From: Actinostola sp. cb2023
Taxonomy: Eukaryota > Cnidaria > Anthozoa > Actiniaria > Actinostolidae
DNA length: 64,000 nucleotides
Direction: 5' to 3'
NCBI GenBank assembly: GCA_033675265.1
Contig: JAUJYZ010001376.1
Location: 914,001 to 978,000 of the forward strand
The position numbers were made by a program, and so were the translations under genes. Shown here piece after piece: positions 36,301 through 48,550 of this stretch; the stretch's first letter is position 1, and each line of letters begins with the position of its first letter. The notes below the pieces were generated by a model. It did no database searches and had not been told where the DNA came from. It saw only the letters and a program-made list of their open reading frames with translations.

Positions 36301-39300
36301 TCATCAGTCATCAGTTTTATCATCATCAGTATTACCATCATCAGTGTTGCCATCATCAGTATTATCATCATCAGTGTTGCCATCATCAGTTTTATCATCA
36401 TCAGTGTCATGCCATCATCAGTATTATTTTATCATCATCAGTATTATCATCATTTTATCATCATCAGTGTTGCCATCCATCATCAGTTTTCATCATCATC
36501 AGTTTTATCATCATCAGTGTTGCCATCATCAGTTTTATCATCATCAGTTTTATCATCATCAGTTTTATCATCATCAGTGTTGCCATCATCAGTTTTATCA
36601 TCATCAGTGTTGCCATCATCAGTTTTATCATCATCAGTTTTATCATCATCAGTTTTATCATCATCAGTGTTTATCATCATCAGTGTTGCCATCATCAGTT
36701 TTATCATCATCAGTTTTATCATCATCAGTTTTATCATCATCAGTGTTGCCATCATCAGTTTTATCATCATCAGCGTTGCCATCATCAGTTTTTCATCATC
36801 ATCATCAGTTTTATCATCATCAGTTTTATCATCATCAGTTTTATCATCATCAGTGTTGCCATCATCAGTGTTGCCATCATCAGTATCATCAGTGTTGCCA
36901 TCATCAGTTTTATCATCATCATTGTTGCCATCATCAGTTTTATCATCATCAGTGTTTTGCCATCATCAGTGTTGCCATCATCAGTGTTGCCATCATCAGT
37001 ATTATCATCATCAGTTTAATCATCATCAGTGTTGCCATCATCAGTTTCATCATCATCAGTTTTATCATCATCAGTGTTTTTCATCATCATCATCAGTGTT
37101 ATCATCAGTGTTGCCATCATCAGTTTTATCATCATCAGTTTTATCATCATCAGTTTTTATCATCATCAGTGTTGCCATCATCAGTTTTATCATCATCAGT
37201 TTTATCATCATCAGTGTTGCCATCATCAGTATCATCATCATCATCAGTTTTATCATCATCAGTGTTATCATCATCAGTATTATCATCATCAGTGTTACCA
37301 TCATCATCAGTGTTACCATCATCAGTATTACCATCATCAGTTGCCATCATCATTATCATCAGTATTATCATCATCAGTATTTCATCATCAGTGTTATCAT
37401 CATCAGTGTATCATCATCAGTGTTGCCATCATCAGTTATCATTTATCATCATCAGTATTATCATCATCAGTGTTGCCATCATCAGTATTCATCATCATCA
37501 GTGTTATCATCATCATTATTGTTGCCATCATCAGTATTATCATCATCAGTATTGCCATCATCAGTGTTGCCATCATCAGTATTATCATCATCAGTATTTA
37601 TCATCATCAGTGTTGCCATCATCAGTGTTATCATCATCATCAGTCAGTGTTGCCATCATCAGTATTATCATCATCAGTATTATCATCATCAGTGTTGCCA
37701 TCATCGGTATTATCATCATCAGTGTTGCCATCATCAGTATTATCATCATCAGTGTTGCCATCATCAGTTTTATCATCATCAGTGTTGCCATCATCAGTGT
37801 TGCCATCATCAGTATTATCATCATCAGTGTTGCCATCATCAGTGTTGCCGCCATCAGTATCATCACCATCAGTGTTGCCATCATCAGTTTTTTCATCATC
37901 ATCATCAGGTTTTCATCATCATCATCAGTGTTGCCATCATCAGTTTTATCATCATCAGTGTTGCCATCATCAGTATCATCACCATCAGTATCATCACCAT
38001 CAGTGTTGCCATCATCAGTTTTATCATCATCAGTTTTATCATCATCAGTGTTGCCATCATCAGTGTTACATCATCAGTGTTCATCATCACCATCAGTGTT
38101 GCCATCATCAGTTTTCATTATCATCATCAGTGTTGCCATCATCAGTATCATCACCATCAGTATCATCATCATCAGTGTTGCCATCATCAGTGTTATCATC
38201 ATCAGTGTTGCCATCATCAGTATTATCATCATCAGTATTATCATCATCAGTATTTCATCATCATCAGTTTTATCATCATCAGTGTTGCCATCATCAGTTT
38301 TATCATCATCAGTGTTGCCATCATCAGTGTTTATCATCATCAGTGTTGCCATCATCAGTATTATTATCATCATCATCATCATCAGTGTTGCCATCCATCA
38401 TCAGTGTTATCATCATCATCATCAGTATTATCATCATCAGTGTTTATCAGTATTATCATCATCAGTATTATCATCATCATCAGTATTACCATCATCAGTA
38501 TTATCATCATCAGTGTTGCCATCATCAGTGTTGCCATCATCAGTATCATTTCATCATCAGTTTATCATCATCAGTGTTTTCATCAGTTTTATCATCATCA
38601 GTATTATCATCATCAGTGTTATCATCATCAGTTTTCATCATCATCAGTTTTATCATCATCAGTGTTCATCATCAGTTTATCATCATCAGTGTTGCCATCA
38701 TCAGTTTTGCCATCATCAGTATTATCATCATCAGTGTTGCCATCATCATCAGTATTATCATCATCAGTGTTGCCATCATCAGTTTTATCATCATCAGTGT
38801 TTTGCCATCATCAGTATTACCATCATCAGTATTATCATCATCAGTATTACCATCATCAGTATTATCATCATCAGTGTTGCCATCATCAGTGTTGCATCAT
38901 CATCAGTGTTTATCATCATCAGTGTTGCCATCATCAGTTTTATCATCATCAGTATCAGTATCATCATCAGTGTTGTTGCCATCATCAGTTTTTATCATCA
39001 TCAGTGTTGCCATCATCAGTGTTGCCGCCATCAGTATCATCACCATCATGTTGCCATCATCAGTGTTGCCGCCGTCAGTATTATCATCATCAGTGTTGCC
39101 ATCATCAGTGTTGCCGCCATCAGTATCATCACCATCAGTGTTGCCATCATCAGTTTTATCATCATCAGTTTTATCATCATCAGTATTACCATCATCAGTG
39201 TTGCCATCATCAGTGTTATCATCATCAGTGTTGCCATCATCAGTATTATCATCATCAGTGTTGCCATCATCAGTTTTATCATCATCATCATCAGTGTTGC

Positions 39301-42300
39301 CATCATCAGTTTTATCATCATCAGTTTTATCACCACTTTTTGTCTCCAGTTTTTATCACATCATCATCAGTGTTGCCATCATCAGTATTACCATCATCAT
39401 CATATCATCATCAGTGTTGCCATCATCAGTATTATCATCATCAGTATTATCATCATCAGTATATTACCATCATCAGTATTATCATCATCAGTGTTGCCAT
39501 CATCAGTGTTGCCGCCATCAGTATTATCAGTATTATCATCATCAGTGTTTTCCATCATCAGTTTTATCATCATCAGTATCATCACCATCAGTGTTGCCAT
39601 CATCAGTATTTTTCATCATCATCAGTTTTATCATCATCAGTTTTATCATCATCAGTGTTGCCATCATCAGTGTTGCCAGTATTGCCCATCAGTATTATAT
39701 CATCATCAGTGTTGCCATCATCAGTGTTGCCGCCATCAGTATCATCACCATCAGTGTTGCCATCATCAGTTTTATCATCATCAGTTTTATCATCATCAGT
39801 ATTATCATCATCAGTCAGTTTATCATCATCAGTGTTTGCCATCATCAGTGTTGCCGCCATCAGTATTTCATCATCATCAGTGTTGCCATCATCAGTGTTG
39901 CCGCCATCATCATCATCACCATCAGTGTTGCCATCATCAGTTTTATCATCATCAGTTTATCATCATCAGTATTACCATCATCAGTGTTGCCATCATCATC
40001 ATCAGTATTATCATCATCAGTGTTCATCATCAGTGTTTTATGCCATCATCAGTGTTGCCATCATCAGTGTTTATCATCATCAGTTTTGCCATCATCAGTG
40101 TTATCATCATCAGTTTTATCATCATCAGTGTCATCATCATCATCAGTTTTCATCATCATCATCATCAGTTTTATCATCATCAGTTTATCATCATCAGTTT
40201 TATCATCATCAGTGTTGCCATCATCAGTTTTATCATCATCAGTGTTGCCATCATCAGTTTTATCATCATCAGTTTTGCCATCATCATCAGTTTTATCATC
40301 ATCATCAGTGTTGCCATCATCAGTTTTATCATCATCAGTTTTATCATCATCATCAGTTATCATCATCATCAGTGTTGCCATCATCATCATCAGTTTTATC
40401 ATCATCAGCGTTGCCATCATCAGTGTTGCCATCATCAGTTTTCATCATCATCATCAGTTTTATCATCATCAGTTTTCATCATCATCAGTTTTATCATCAT
40501 CAGTCAGTGTTTGCCATCATCAGTGTTGCCATCATCAGTATTATGATCATCAGTTTTATCATCATCAGTGTTGCCATCATCAGTTTTATCATCATCAGTG
40601 TTGCCATCATCAGTGTTGCCATCATCAGTGTTGCCGCCATCAGTATTATCATCATCAGTTTTATCATCATCAGTGTTGCCATCATCAGTTTTATCATCAT
40701 CAGTTTTATCATCATCAGTTTTTATCATCATGAGTGTTGCCATCATCAGTTTTTTTATCATCATCAGTTTTATCATCATCAGTTTTATCATCATCATCAG
40801 TGTTGCCATCATCAGTTTTATCATCATCAGTTTTATCATCATCAGTGTTGCCATCATCAGTATTATCATCATCAGTTTTATCATCATCAGTGTTATCATC
40901 ATCAGTATTATCATCATCAGTGTTACCATCATCAGTGTTACCATCATCAGTATTACCATCATCAGTATTATCATCAGTATTATCATCATCAGTGTTGCCA
41001 TTATCAGTATTATCATCATCATTGTTGCCATCATCAGTTTTATCATTATCAGTATTATCATCATCAGTGTTGCCATCATCGGTATTATCATCATCAGTGT
41101 TATCATCATCATTATTGTTGCCATCATCAGTATTATCATTATCAGTGCTGCCATCATCAGTGTTGCCATCATCAGTATTATCATCATCAGTATTATCATC
41201 ATCAGTGTTGCCATCATCAGTGTTGCCATCATCAGTATTACCATCATCAGTATTATCATCATCAGTGTTGCCATCATCGGTATTATCATCATCAGTGTTG
41301 CCATCATCAGTATTATCATCATCAGTGTTGCCATCATCAGTTTTATCATCATCAGTGTTGCCATCATCAGTGTTGCCATCATCAGTATTATCATCATCAG
41401 TGTTGCCATCATCAGTGTTGCCGCCATCAGTATCATCACCATCAGTGTTGCCATCATCAGTTTTATCATCATCAGTTTTATCATCACCATCAGTGTTGCC
41501 ATCATCAGTTTTATCATCATCAGTGTTGCCATCATCAGTATCATCACCATCAGTATCATCACCATCAGTGTTGCCATCATCAGTTTTATCATCATCAGTG
41601 TTGCCATCATCAGTGTTACCATCAGTGTTATCATCACCATCAGTGTTGCCATCATCAGTTTTATCATCATCAGTGTTGCCATCATCAGTATCATCACCAT
41701 CAGTATCATCACCATCAGTGTTGCCATCATCAGTTTTATCATCATCAGTGTTGCCATCATCAGTGTTGCCGCCATCAGTATTATCATCATCAGTGTTGCC
41801 ATCATCAGTATTATCATCATCAGTATTATCATCATCAGTTTTGCCATCATCAGTATTATCATCATCAGTGTTGCCATCATCAGTTTTACCATCATCAGTT
41901 TTATCATCATCAGTGTTGCCATCATCAGTTTTATCATCATCAGTTTTATCATCATCAGTTTTATCATCATGAGTGTTGCCATCATCAGTTTTATCATCAT
42001 CAGTTTTATCATCATCAGTTTTATCATCATCAGTGTTGCCATCATCAGTTTTATCATCATCAGCGTTGCCATCATCAGTTTTATCATCATCAGTTTTATC
42101 ATCATCAGTTTTATCATCATCAGTTTTATCATCATCAGTGTTGCCATCATCAGTGTTGCCATCATCAGTATTATGATCATCAGTTTTATCATCATCATTG
42201 TTGCCATCATCAGTTTTATCATCATCAGTGTTGCCATCATCAGTGTTGCCATCATCAGTGTTGCCGCCATCAGTATTATCATCATCAGTATTATCATCAT

Positions 42301-45207
42301 CAGTGTTGCCATCATCAGTATTATCATCATCAGTTTTATCATCATCAGTGTTGCCATCATCAGTGTTACCATCATCAGTATTACCATCATCAGTATTATC
42401 ATCATCAGTTTTATCATCATCAGTGTTACCATCATCAGTGTTACCATCATCAGTATTATCATCATCAGTGTTGCCATCATCAGTATTATCATCATCATTG
42501 TTGCCATCATCAGTTTTATCATTATCAGTATTATCATCATCAGTGTTGCCATCATCAGTATTATCATCATCAGTGTTGCCATCATCGGTATTATCATCAT
42601 CAGTGTTATCATCATCATCAGTGTTGCCGCCATCAGTATTATCATCATCAGTATTATCATCATCAGTGTTGCCATCATCAGTATTATCATCATCAGTTTT
42701 ATCATCATCAGTGTTACCATCATCAGTGTTACCATCATCAGTATTACCATCATCAGTATTATCATCATCAGTATTATCATCATCAGTGTTGCCATCATCA
42801 GTATTATCATCATCATTGTTGCCATCATCAGTATTATGATCATCAGTTTTATCATCATCATTGTTGCCATCATCAGTTTTATCATCAGTGTTGCCATCAT
42901 CAGTGTTGCCGCCATCAGTATTATCATCATCAGTATTATCATCATCAGTGTTGCCATCATCAGTATTATCATCATCATCATCATCAGTGTTATCATCATC
43001 ATCAGTGTTACCATCATCAGTATTACCATCATCAGTATTATCATCATCAGTTTTATCATCATCAGTGTTACCATCATCAGTGTTACCATCATCAGTATTA
43101 CCATCATCAGTATTATCATCATCAGTGTTGCCATCATCAGTGTTGCCATCATCAGTATTATCATCATCAGTTTTATCATCATCAGTGTTACCATCATCAG
43201 TGTTACCATCATCAGTATTATCATCATCAGTGTTGCCATCATCAGTATTATCATCATCATTGTTGCCATCATCAGTATTATCATCATCATTGTTGCCATC
43301 ATCAGTTTTATCATTATCAGTATTATCATCATCAGTATTATCATCATCAGTGTTGCCATCATCGGTATTATCATCATCAGTGTTATCATCATCATCAGTG
43401 TTGCCGCCATCAGTATTATCATCATCAGTATTATCATCATCAGTGTTGCCATCATCAGTATTATCATCATCAGTTTTATCATCATCAGTGTTACCATCAT
43501 CAGTGTTACCATCATCAGTATTACCATCATCAGTATTATCATCAGTATTATCATCATCAGTGTTGCCATTATCAGTATTATCATCATCATTGTTGCCATC
43601 ATCAGTTTTATCATTATCAGTATTATCATCATCAGTGTTGCCATCATCGGTATTATCATCATCAGTGTTATCATCATCATTATTGTTGCCATCATCAGTA
43701 TTATCATTATCAGTGCTGCCATCATCAGTGTTGCCATCATCAGTATTATCATCATCAGTATTATCATCATCAGTGTTGCCATCATCAGTGTTGCCATCAT
43801 CAGTATTACCATCATCAGTATTATCATCATCAGTGTTTCCATCATCGGTATTATCATCATTAGTGTTGCCATCATCAGTATTATCATCATCAGTGTTGCC
43901 ATCATCAGTGTTGCCATCATCAGTATTATCATCATCAGTGTTGCCATCATCAGTGTTGCCATCATCAGTGTTACCATCATCAGTATTATCATCATCAGTG
44001 TTGCCATCATCAGTATTATCATCATCAGTGTTGCCATAATCAGTGTTGCCATCATCAGTATTATCATCATCATCAGTGTTGCCATCATCGGTATTATCAT
44101 CATCAGTGTTGCCATCATCAGCAACAGCATCATTCACAACTTATCAACAGAACTACCATTGTGTCAATATCATCATGAGTTGTATATTAGTACTAAAGTA
44201 GACACAGACATTTCTTCATCAATACTAATACTTTTTTTGATTTTGACAGTAACTCCTGGGAGATCAATAGCCGTGTTGTGTCCTCTGACAGGAACAGGAC
44301 CAGCTATGCCAATGATCCATAAATGTCTTTCTCTTGGACGAGGTAATTCTGTACCCCAGTATTTGTTATGGAAAGTATAGTTGATTGTACTCATTATGGT
44401 CATTGCTTTACTAGGTGTGGATACCGATGTCTGCCTACAGCACTATAGTCACTGTAACTTTGTCTCTGAGAAACACTGCTGTATATTCTACGATGAGGTT
44501 TGTAGTTTGAGTTTTCATGGTCAAATGACATTCTTTGGGGAGAGCCCTGACACTGATATTTCTACATGAGAAGTGTTAAGGAGATCCAGGAGCAACTATG
44601 TACTTTATGACTGAGTGCATCCTGTCACTCAAATACACTTACAAAGTAAACAATGCTAGGTTTAGTTTCTTTTTTCTCCTGTTATTTTGTATGGTGGAAG
44701 TTTTGTAAAAAATAAAAAATAAAAATAATAATTAATGCAGTGACTGTTTATTTATTCCAGACTTCCAAACAATATGAACTTATCAATTACAGTGAACATG
44801 GCACTTATGTCGACAATGTTCTCTACTCCTGTGACTTCTCTGACAAGCCAAATCGTAACATAACGTCATCAAAAGACCTCGACCCAAACAAGATTTCAAG
44901 GTCAAAGCTTATTGCATCTGCAGAGTCGAGAAAGGGCTCTAAAGTTGCCCGTCGAACTGTAGGATTTGGTATACAGAAGATTTCTAAATCTTGCAACTGT
45001 ACAACAAGTAGCTCTAACTTAATTGGAAGCAGTGGTGCAGGCTGGGAAGGTACAGCACTGTTGCATCATGGGAGTTATATTAAAGTCGGATGTCAGCAAT
45101 TTGTATTCAGCATTACAAACCATGCGAACAGGTCATTTGTGAAGGCTACTGGGTCTAGCGCCGTACAAACTACTCCTTCAACAAGTAAAGCCACTGCTTC
45201 CACGTAG
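21496..45207 (+). CDS. PHF12: PHD finger protein 12 (Pf1) homologue, 16 exons
   Basis: Exons: 21496-21537, 21653-21834, 23198-23273, 23756-23987, 27618-27690, 27780-27839, 27916-28048, 28282-28391, 28605-28668, 31027-31161, 32744-33709, 34126-34202, 34322-34403, 44250-44342, 44415-44497, 44761-45207. About 951 residues if a one-base frame break in exon 11 is allowed. Pf1 is a nuclear scaffold of Sin3-HDAC/MRG15 repressor complexes. PHD1 (about 51-94) has the Cys4-His-Cys3 pattern CDSC..CCDRC..FHLSCC..LCIEC. Residues 147-178 ([18 protein letters not shown]) match the MRG15/Sin3-binding segment. PHD2 (about 217-262) contains [13 protein letters not shown] and MCPNH. A C-terminal FHA-like domain (about 745-835) has [11 protein letters not shown] and [18 protein letters not shown], then [20 protein letters not shown]. 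The start has a strong context (GACCATGG). Introns 4, 9, 10 and 13 hold large satellites; intron 13 is 9.8 kb. Other junctions are GT-AG with matching phases. Confidence 0.93.
22196..22453. mobile_element. 258-bp Tc1/mariner-type MITE in PHF12 intron 2
   Basis: Inverted ends of about 40 bp begin CAGTCATTCTCAAAAAGG and end in the complement. They are flanked by TA (22194-22195, 22454-22455). The core contains CACGTGATTCAT and ATGAATCACGTGA, a second inner inverted pair. The rest of the intron (21835-23197) shows nothing I recognise. Confidence 0.85.
23290..23536. mobile_element. Adjoining foldback elements in PHF12 intron 3
   Basis: One inverted pair is about 23290-23311 / 23375-23397 (TTAATATATAATTATCAATG type). 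The next is 23402-23440 / 23500-23535, with arms ATATTACATGGTCGC and their complement. Confidence 0.7.
24180..26055. repeat. 50-bp minisatellite in PHF12 intron 4, about 37 copies
   Basis: The unit contains TGGGCACAAATGATCCTTTG, then GGCAGACTGG and GCATGATGTTACAG. The register is almost perfectly constant at 50 bp, with scattered single-base variants (for example GGTAGACTGG, TCATGATGTT). Minus-strand frames through it are artefacts. Confidence 0.97.
26081..27470. mobile_element. Nested foldback element, about 1.4 kb, in PHF12 intron 4
   Basis: Outer arms of about 60 bp (26081-26155 and 27404-27470) include TTCTAAAACTACACTCGAGT and its near complement, with repeated GTGACCAC motifs. Inside are at least two further inverted pairs: 26262-26300 / 26819-26870 (CTCCTACGTGTTTCATCTGA type) and 26549-26615 / 26694-26762 (GCAGAAATTCTGATC type). 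No coding remnant was recognised. Confidence 0.75.
28785..30230. repeat. CCATGCACCACCAGTG / CATCACCAT minisatellite in PHF12 intron 9
   Basis: Units of about 33-34 bp or multiples contain AATGCCATGCACCACCAGTG followed by a variable number of TCATCACCA triplet blocks. Because triplets predominate, all three forward frames stay open for hundreds of codons (His/Pro/Ser rich). No splice or start evidence supports translation. Confidence 0.95.
30338..30852. mobile_element. Composite repeat: AAT microsatellites around a dispersed element, plus retroelement-like tail (-)
   Basis: AAT repeats at about 30338-30372 and 30772-30790 flank a segment with terminal TCTCGGCGGGTGTT / GCCCGCCGAGTAA inverted ends. 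Its right part (30718-30772) resembles 54585-54640 (AGCCCATTTTAA, GGCGTCTGCCACAGGCAG). The stretch 30784-30852 in complement resembles the tail at 7742-7816. Confidence 0.6.
31073..31392. repeat. 160-bp tandem duplication across the PHF12 exon 10 donor
   Basis: Copy 1 (31073-31232) holds the last 89 nt of exon 10, its GTATTG donor and 71 nt of intron. Copy 2 (31233-31392) repeats this with a few substitutions, including an intact GAAGAG|GTATTG at 31316-31327. The exon's own acceptor is not duplicated. Confidence 0.95.
31826..32575. repeat. 68-bp minisatellite in PHF12 intron 10, about 10 copies
   Basis: The unit contains GTGGTATATTGGATACCCTT, then CTTGCTATGGTATGTAGCC and ACATGTAAATAACAAGG. 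Early copies are longer, with GACGACAACACTGTACATG inserts. Confidence 0.92.
33190..33211 (+). other. PHF12: Frame break inside PHF12 exon 11
   Basis: The upstream frame is open from 32744 to a TGA at 33209-33211. The downstream frame is open only from 33190 and continues to the exon end at 33709. The exon is 966 nt as read; the flanking phases require one more base (or one re-read base). The overlap is the A-rich stretch around CACAAGAAGCAAATG. A one-base deletion (assembly error, allele or real mutation) is the simplest reading. Confidence 0.85.
34450..44133. repeat. About 9.7-kb array of a 15-bp unit in PHF12 intron 13
   Basis: Roughly 640 units of the form AGTNTTRYCATCATC (mainly AGTGTTGCCATCATC, AGTATTATCATCATC, AGTTTTATCATCATC) fill the intron. 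Since 15 is a multiple of 3 and units lack forward stops, one forward frame stays open for over 3,000 codons and minus frames for over 1,000. The first 6 kb has many 3-nt and 1-nt slips; the last 3.5 kb is more regular and has higher-order repeats. It lies cleanly between exon 13 (donor 34404) and exon 14 (acceptor 44249). Confidence 0.97.
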
Positions 45208-45718
45208 TAATTTGTTCTTTACTTTCTTGTGTCGGTACAGATTATTTTTGTAAAATCAGAGTATTTTATGCATTACTTCTTGTGAATATACACATTAATA
45301 ATTTTAATGGTAAAGTTTTGAATCTTGAATACGTATATTCTTATAATCTACTTCCTGTAAATTAATTGTGAATATGTATATTTATTGATATGGTTATCAT
45401 ATTCAAATGTTTTTCCCATTCAGAATTTGTTCTGAATTGTATTGGCTTTGAATTGGTAAAGAAGTCAAACCATTATTCATCTGTGAAAATATAAAGTAGG
45501 TAGGCTTTGTTTTGGGCAGTGCTCAGGGGTGCATTATTTGGCTCTTTCTCTCAACAACAATTAGCATAACATTCCAAATAATTATAACTCAATACAACAA
45601 TGTAGAACAAGTTGTAGGGGTTTTGTTGTTGATGTATCAAGAAGCTTTCCATTATTTGCATCCAAATCAACACTGAAACCAATTTAGCATATCTTGTTTG
45701 GTCACTCCATGGATATAG
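45208..45718. other. PHF12 3' flank
   Basis: AT-rich sequence after the PHF12 stop, presumably 3' UTR at first. I could not identify a canonical AATAAA close to the stop and see no gene. Confidence 0.5.
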
Positions 45719-46062
45719 TTACTGACCCTCATCAAAACCTATTGTTTTATCTCTGCTCTATCTCAGAGATTGCTGAGAGGACAAGCTACAACACCATGCA
45801 ATATTTTTCAATAATGCTGTTAGCTTTATCAACAGACGGCAATATTAATAATATTACTGTTAGTATTTGATATATCCATCAGCATTATTAATAATAATAA
45901 TACGACAGAAGTGATAACCGGATTATGGAGGATGATTAGTAATGAAACTATTAAGTAAGCAGTTTCAATACTACTCAAGTGCCTCAAAATCCAGGCCCCC
46001 TTTTCAAGAATGATTGATGAAAAGTAAATTTGCAACTGGGCGGTTTTGATGAGGGTCAGTAA
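45719..46062. mobile_element. 344-bp MITE
   Basis: Perfect 21-bp inverted ends, TTACTGACCCTCATCAAAAC and complement, at 45719-45739 and 46042-46062. The core is AT-rich with no frame. Confidence 0.85.
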
Positions 46063-46300
46063 TATCTAATATTTATTTAATACATATTGTGTTCTAAGGT
46101 GGAGGCCGATTATTTTTATACTTTAGCAAAGTGCTCGCATTATATCCCTGAAAAAGGTACTAACTATGTAGAGTGTACATGCTTTTTGTTATCAACTAAA
46201 AATAAACAGCACAACTTCATCAATAATTATACATACTTTTTACTGTATCACCTTCATTTGTTTCTATTGTGCTGTTATAACATTCCAAGGTGTATAAATT

Positions 46301-46574
46301 AGAGACCTTTAGATATGACTACGAGTTTTGAGCGTGCGCGCTAACTTGTTGTCGTAATCGTGCTCGCGCAAATTCAAAATTTAGATTCAAAAACAACCAA
46401 ACGAATTTTTACCGCTTCAAATTTTTCTTCAGATTTTAGCAAAAATAACACGGATCTTTAATTCTTGTTTGTCACAACAACAACAACAATCATTAAAAAG
46501 ATGTTATTTAGTCAAAATGTCTCACTCAAAACTCGTACATGTAGTTGTACTCGTAGTCGAATCTAAAGGTCTCT
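46301..46574. mobile_element. 274-bp MITE
   Basis: Inverted ends AGAGACCTTTAGAT..ACTACGAG and CTCGTAGTCGAATC..AGGTCTCT. It lies between PHF12 and flotillin-2. Confidence 0.8.
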
Positions 46575-47367
46575 CTTTTCTACAACATAAAAACAATAAA
46601 TTACTCTATACTTGTTTTGTTTCAGGGATATATTGTGAGCATTCTGCTAAAATAAAATGTTTCATTGCATAATTAAATAGTTGAGCCAGCAGTGACTTGG
46701 TTTACTTTAGTGTATTCATCCTCAGAAATATAGATCACTTTTGAACAATGAACTGTAACTTACAGTCTTTATGAATAAGTTTTTACACTTGTAAAGGTGG
46801 TTATAGTATCTACATTGTATGCAGTATCAATATTATCACTTGGATGAGGAACATTAAAACCTTTACAGAACTGAAAACATTAATGGGGCTCTTACCTGTT
46901 CACCACACATTTATATGAATTTCTGCCATTTTTATTGGGTTAAAATAAAATTGACATTGGAGAGATGGGGAAAGTTTTTTAAAAATGTGTTAAAACAATA
47001 TAACTAGGCTAGTAGGACTGGGGAATATATATCTGTCTGGACTTCCTATAATGGACTATCACTGGAGGATCTGTCCAAGGCTGGAGGTATATAAAAGGGT
47101 AGGGATTTCACGAGTTCAAGTATAGAAAATGGTAGGGAAAACTGTCATTTACAGGCTTTTAAACAGACACTTTCATTGTAATGGCTGATTCATGATCCAC
47201 TCAAGTGAAACATTTAGTAAATATTGTTTGTTTATTAGCCAATACGCTTTTCTACTTTACTATATAAATAAATTACAACATGTGAAAGGGGTACCATTTT
47301 CTATGGAAGGTACCTTTTCTGTCTGTTAGGCTATTATCATCAAGGGCAGATACAGGACTTTTTGAAA
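46575..47367. other. Intergenic stretch, nothing recognised
   Basis: AT-rich sequence without coding evidence, inverted repeats or tandem repeats that I could see. Confidence 0.5.
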
Positions 47368-47691
47368 GGGGGGGGTATCAGTGACGGGGAGGTGCGAAGG
47401 CTTTTTTTAGGTTTGAAATTCGCGGCTTGGGACTTTTTTTGGGTTTTCATTTTTCTGGTGGACTTTTTTTGATATAAAGATTTTGTCAAGGACTTTTTTG
47501 GGGGTTGATAAAAATGATATCCTACCGTTCTCAATTTTATGCGGAGAAAAATTGGACTTTTTGGGGGTTATGATTTTGGGCCGTTGGACTTTTTTGGGGT
47601 CTTGTTTTTGCGTATGGACTTTTTTGGGGTTAAAATGTTTGGCCTCATTCGCACCTCCCCGTCACTGATACCCCTGAGTACCCCCCCTGGG
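47368..47691. mobile_element. MITE family B, copy 2 (inverted relative to copy 1)
   Basis: It shares the ends TATCAGTGACGGGGAGGTGC and its complement, plus the whole AAAAAAGTCC-rich core of 12782-13121 in reverse orientation. Its left end lacks the outermost TACTCAGGGG block, while the right end CCCCTGGG is intact. Confidence 0.88.
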
Positions 47692-47806
47692 CACTTTCCC
47701 CTCCCTGGTGGCAGCACTTAACCTGCAGACAGCTGCAAGGTATAATGAGATCGATAATATAGTGCATGGGCATATAGAAGCCCAAAAATTATTTATGATC
47801 CTGTAG

Positions 47807-48550
47807 TCATTCTCGTACCCAGAGCCCGCTCGTCATTTGGTTTGTCGCTGGCTCTGGGAATCCCTGAAATTTTAGCGAATTTCATTGGCTGATGAAATCA
47901 ACAATGACTGATCGTATTTGATTGGTTCATGAGATCAACAAAGATTCAAACTTGCAAGGCGAACGAAAGGAATGACAGCAACGGTTGTATTTTCATACAA
48001 TGGTATTCCGTTATTGAATTATAAAGCTATGGAAATGAGAGTGACTGTGTAGACATAAATTGATCTGAATTCGTAAAGGGAGATCTAACAATACATAAAT
48101 TATAAAAGTAAATTAACGGCTACAGACACAATCGATCGTACTCGCTTTGAGTATTCAAAGGAATATTTTTATAATTCAAGAGAAACAATAACAAAGCGGA
48201 AGACAGGAAGGTTCACATGCAAGATTATATTAGAACATGTATTTATCGTCCAGCCTTTACCGCAACAGAACCAGAGAAGAACCGTTGATGAACGTCGAAG
48301 GGATTTTAAACGGCTACACGAAGATAAATGTACAAACTTGTGTACAGTACTTGTTACATTGTTTGAATATTCAAACCAACGTGTACTGACTACGTAGCCA
48401 GTAGACTCTTCCACAGTACCCGCTCTCAGCGGTCTTTAGTATGAGCATGCGCTCTGACGACTTGGTCGTCAAAATTTGACGACCGAGCAACAGGGTTTCC
48501 CAGAGCCAGCGACAAACCAAATGACGAGCGGGCTCTGGGTACGAGAATGA
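47807..48550. mobile_element. 744-bp hAT-like element with 8-bp target duplication
   Basis: Terminal inverted repeats of nearly 60 bp start TCATTCTCGTACCCAGAGCC and end in the complement. The direct repeat TCCTGTAG lies immediately outside both ends (47799-47806 and 48551-48558). No transposase frame was recognised. Short pieces of the same terminus (GGGTACGAGAATG) occur at 8290-8303, 13606-13620 and 18334-18347. Confidence 0.85.

Noticed and set aside
34474..43863. 3,129-codon forward open frame (and over 1,100-codon minus frames)
   Set aside because: It is the 15-bp satellite read in its stop-free frame. It lies wholly inside PHF12 intron 13, flanked by matching splice sites and conserved exons, and the peptide is pure unit repeat.
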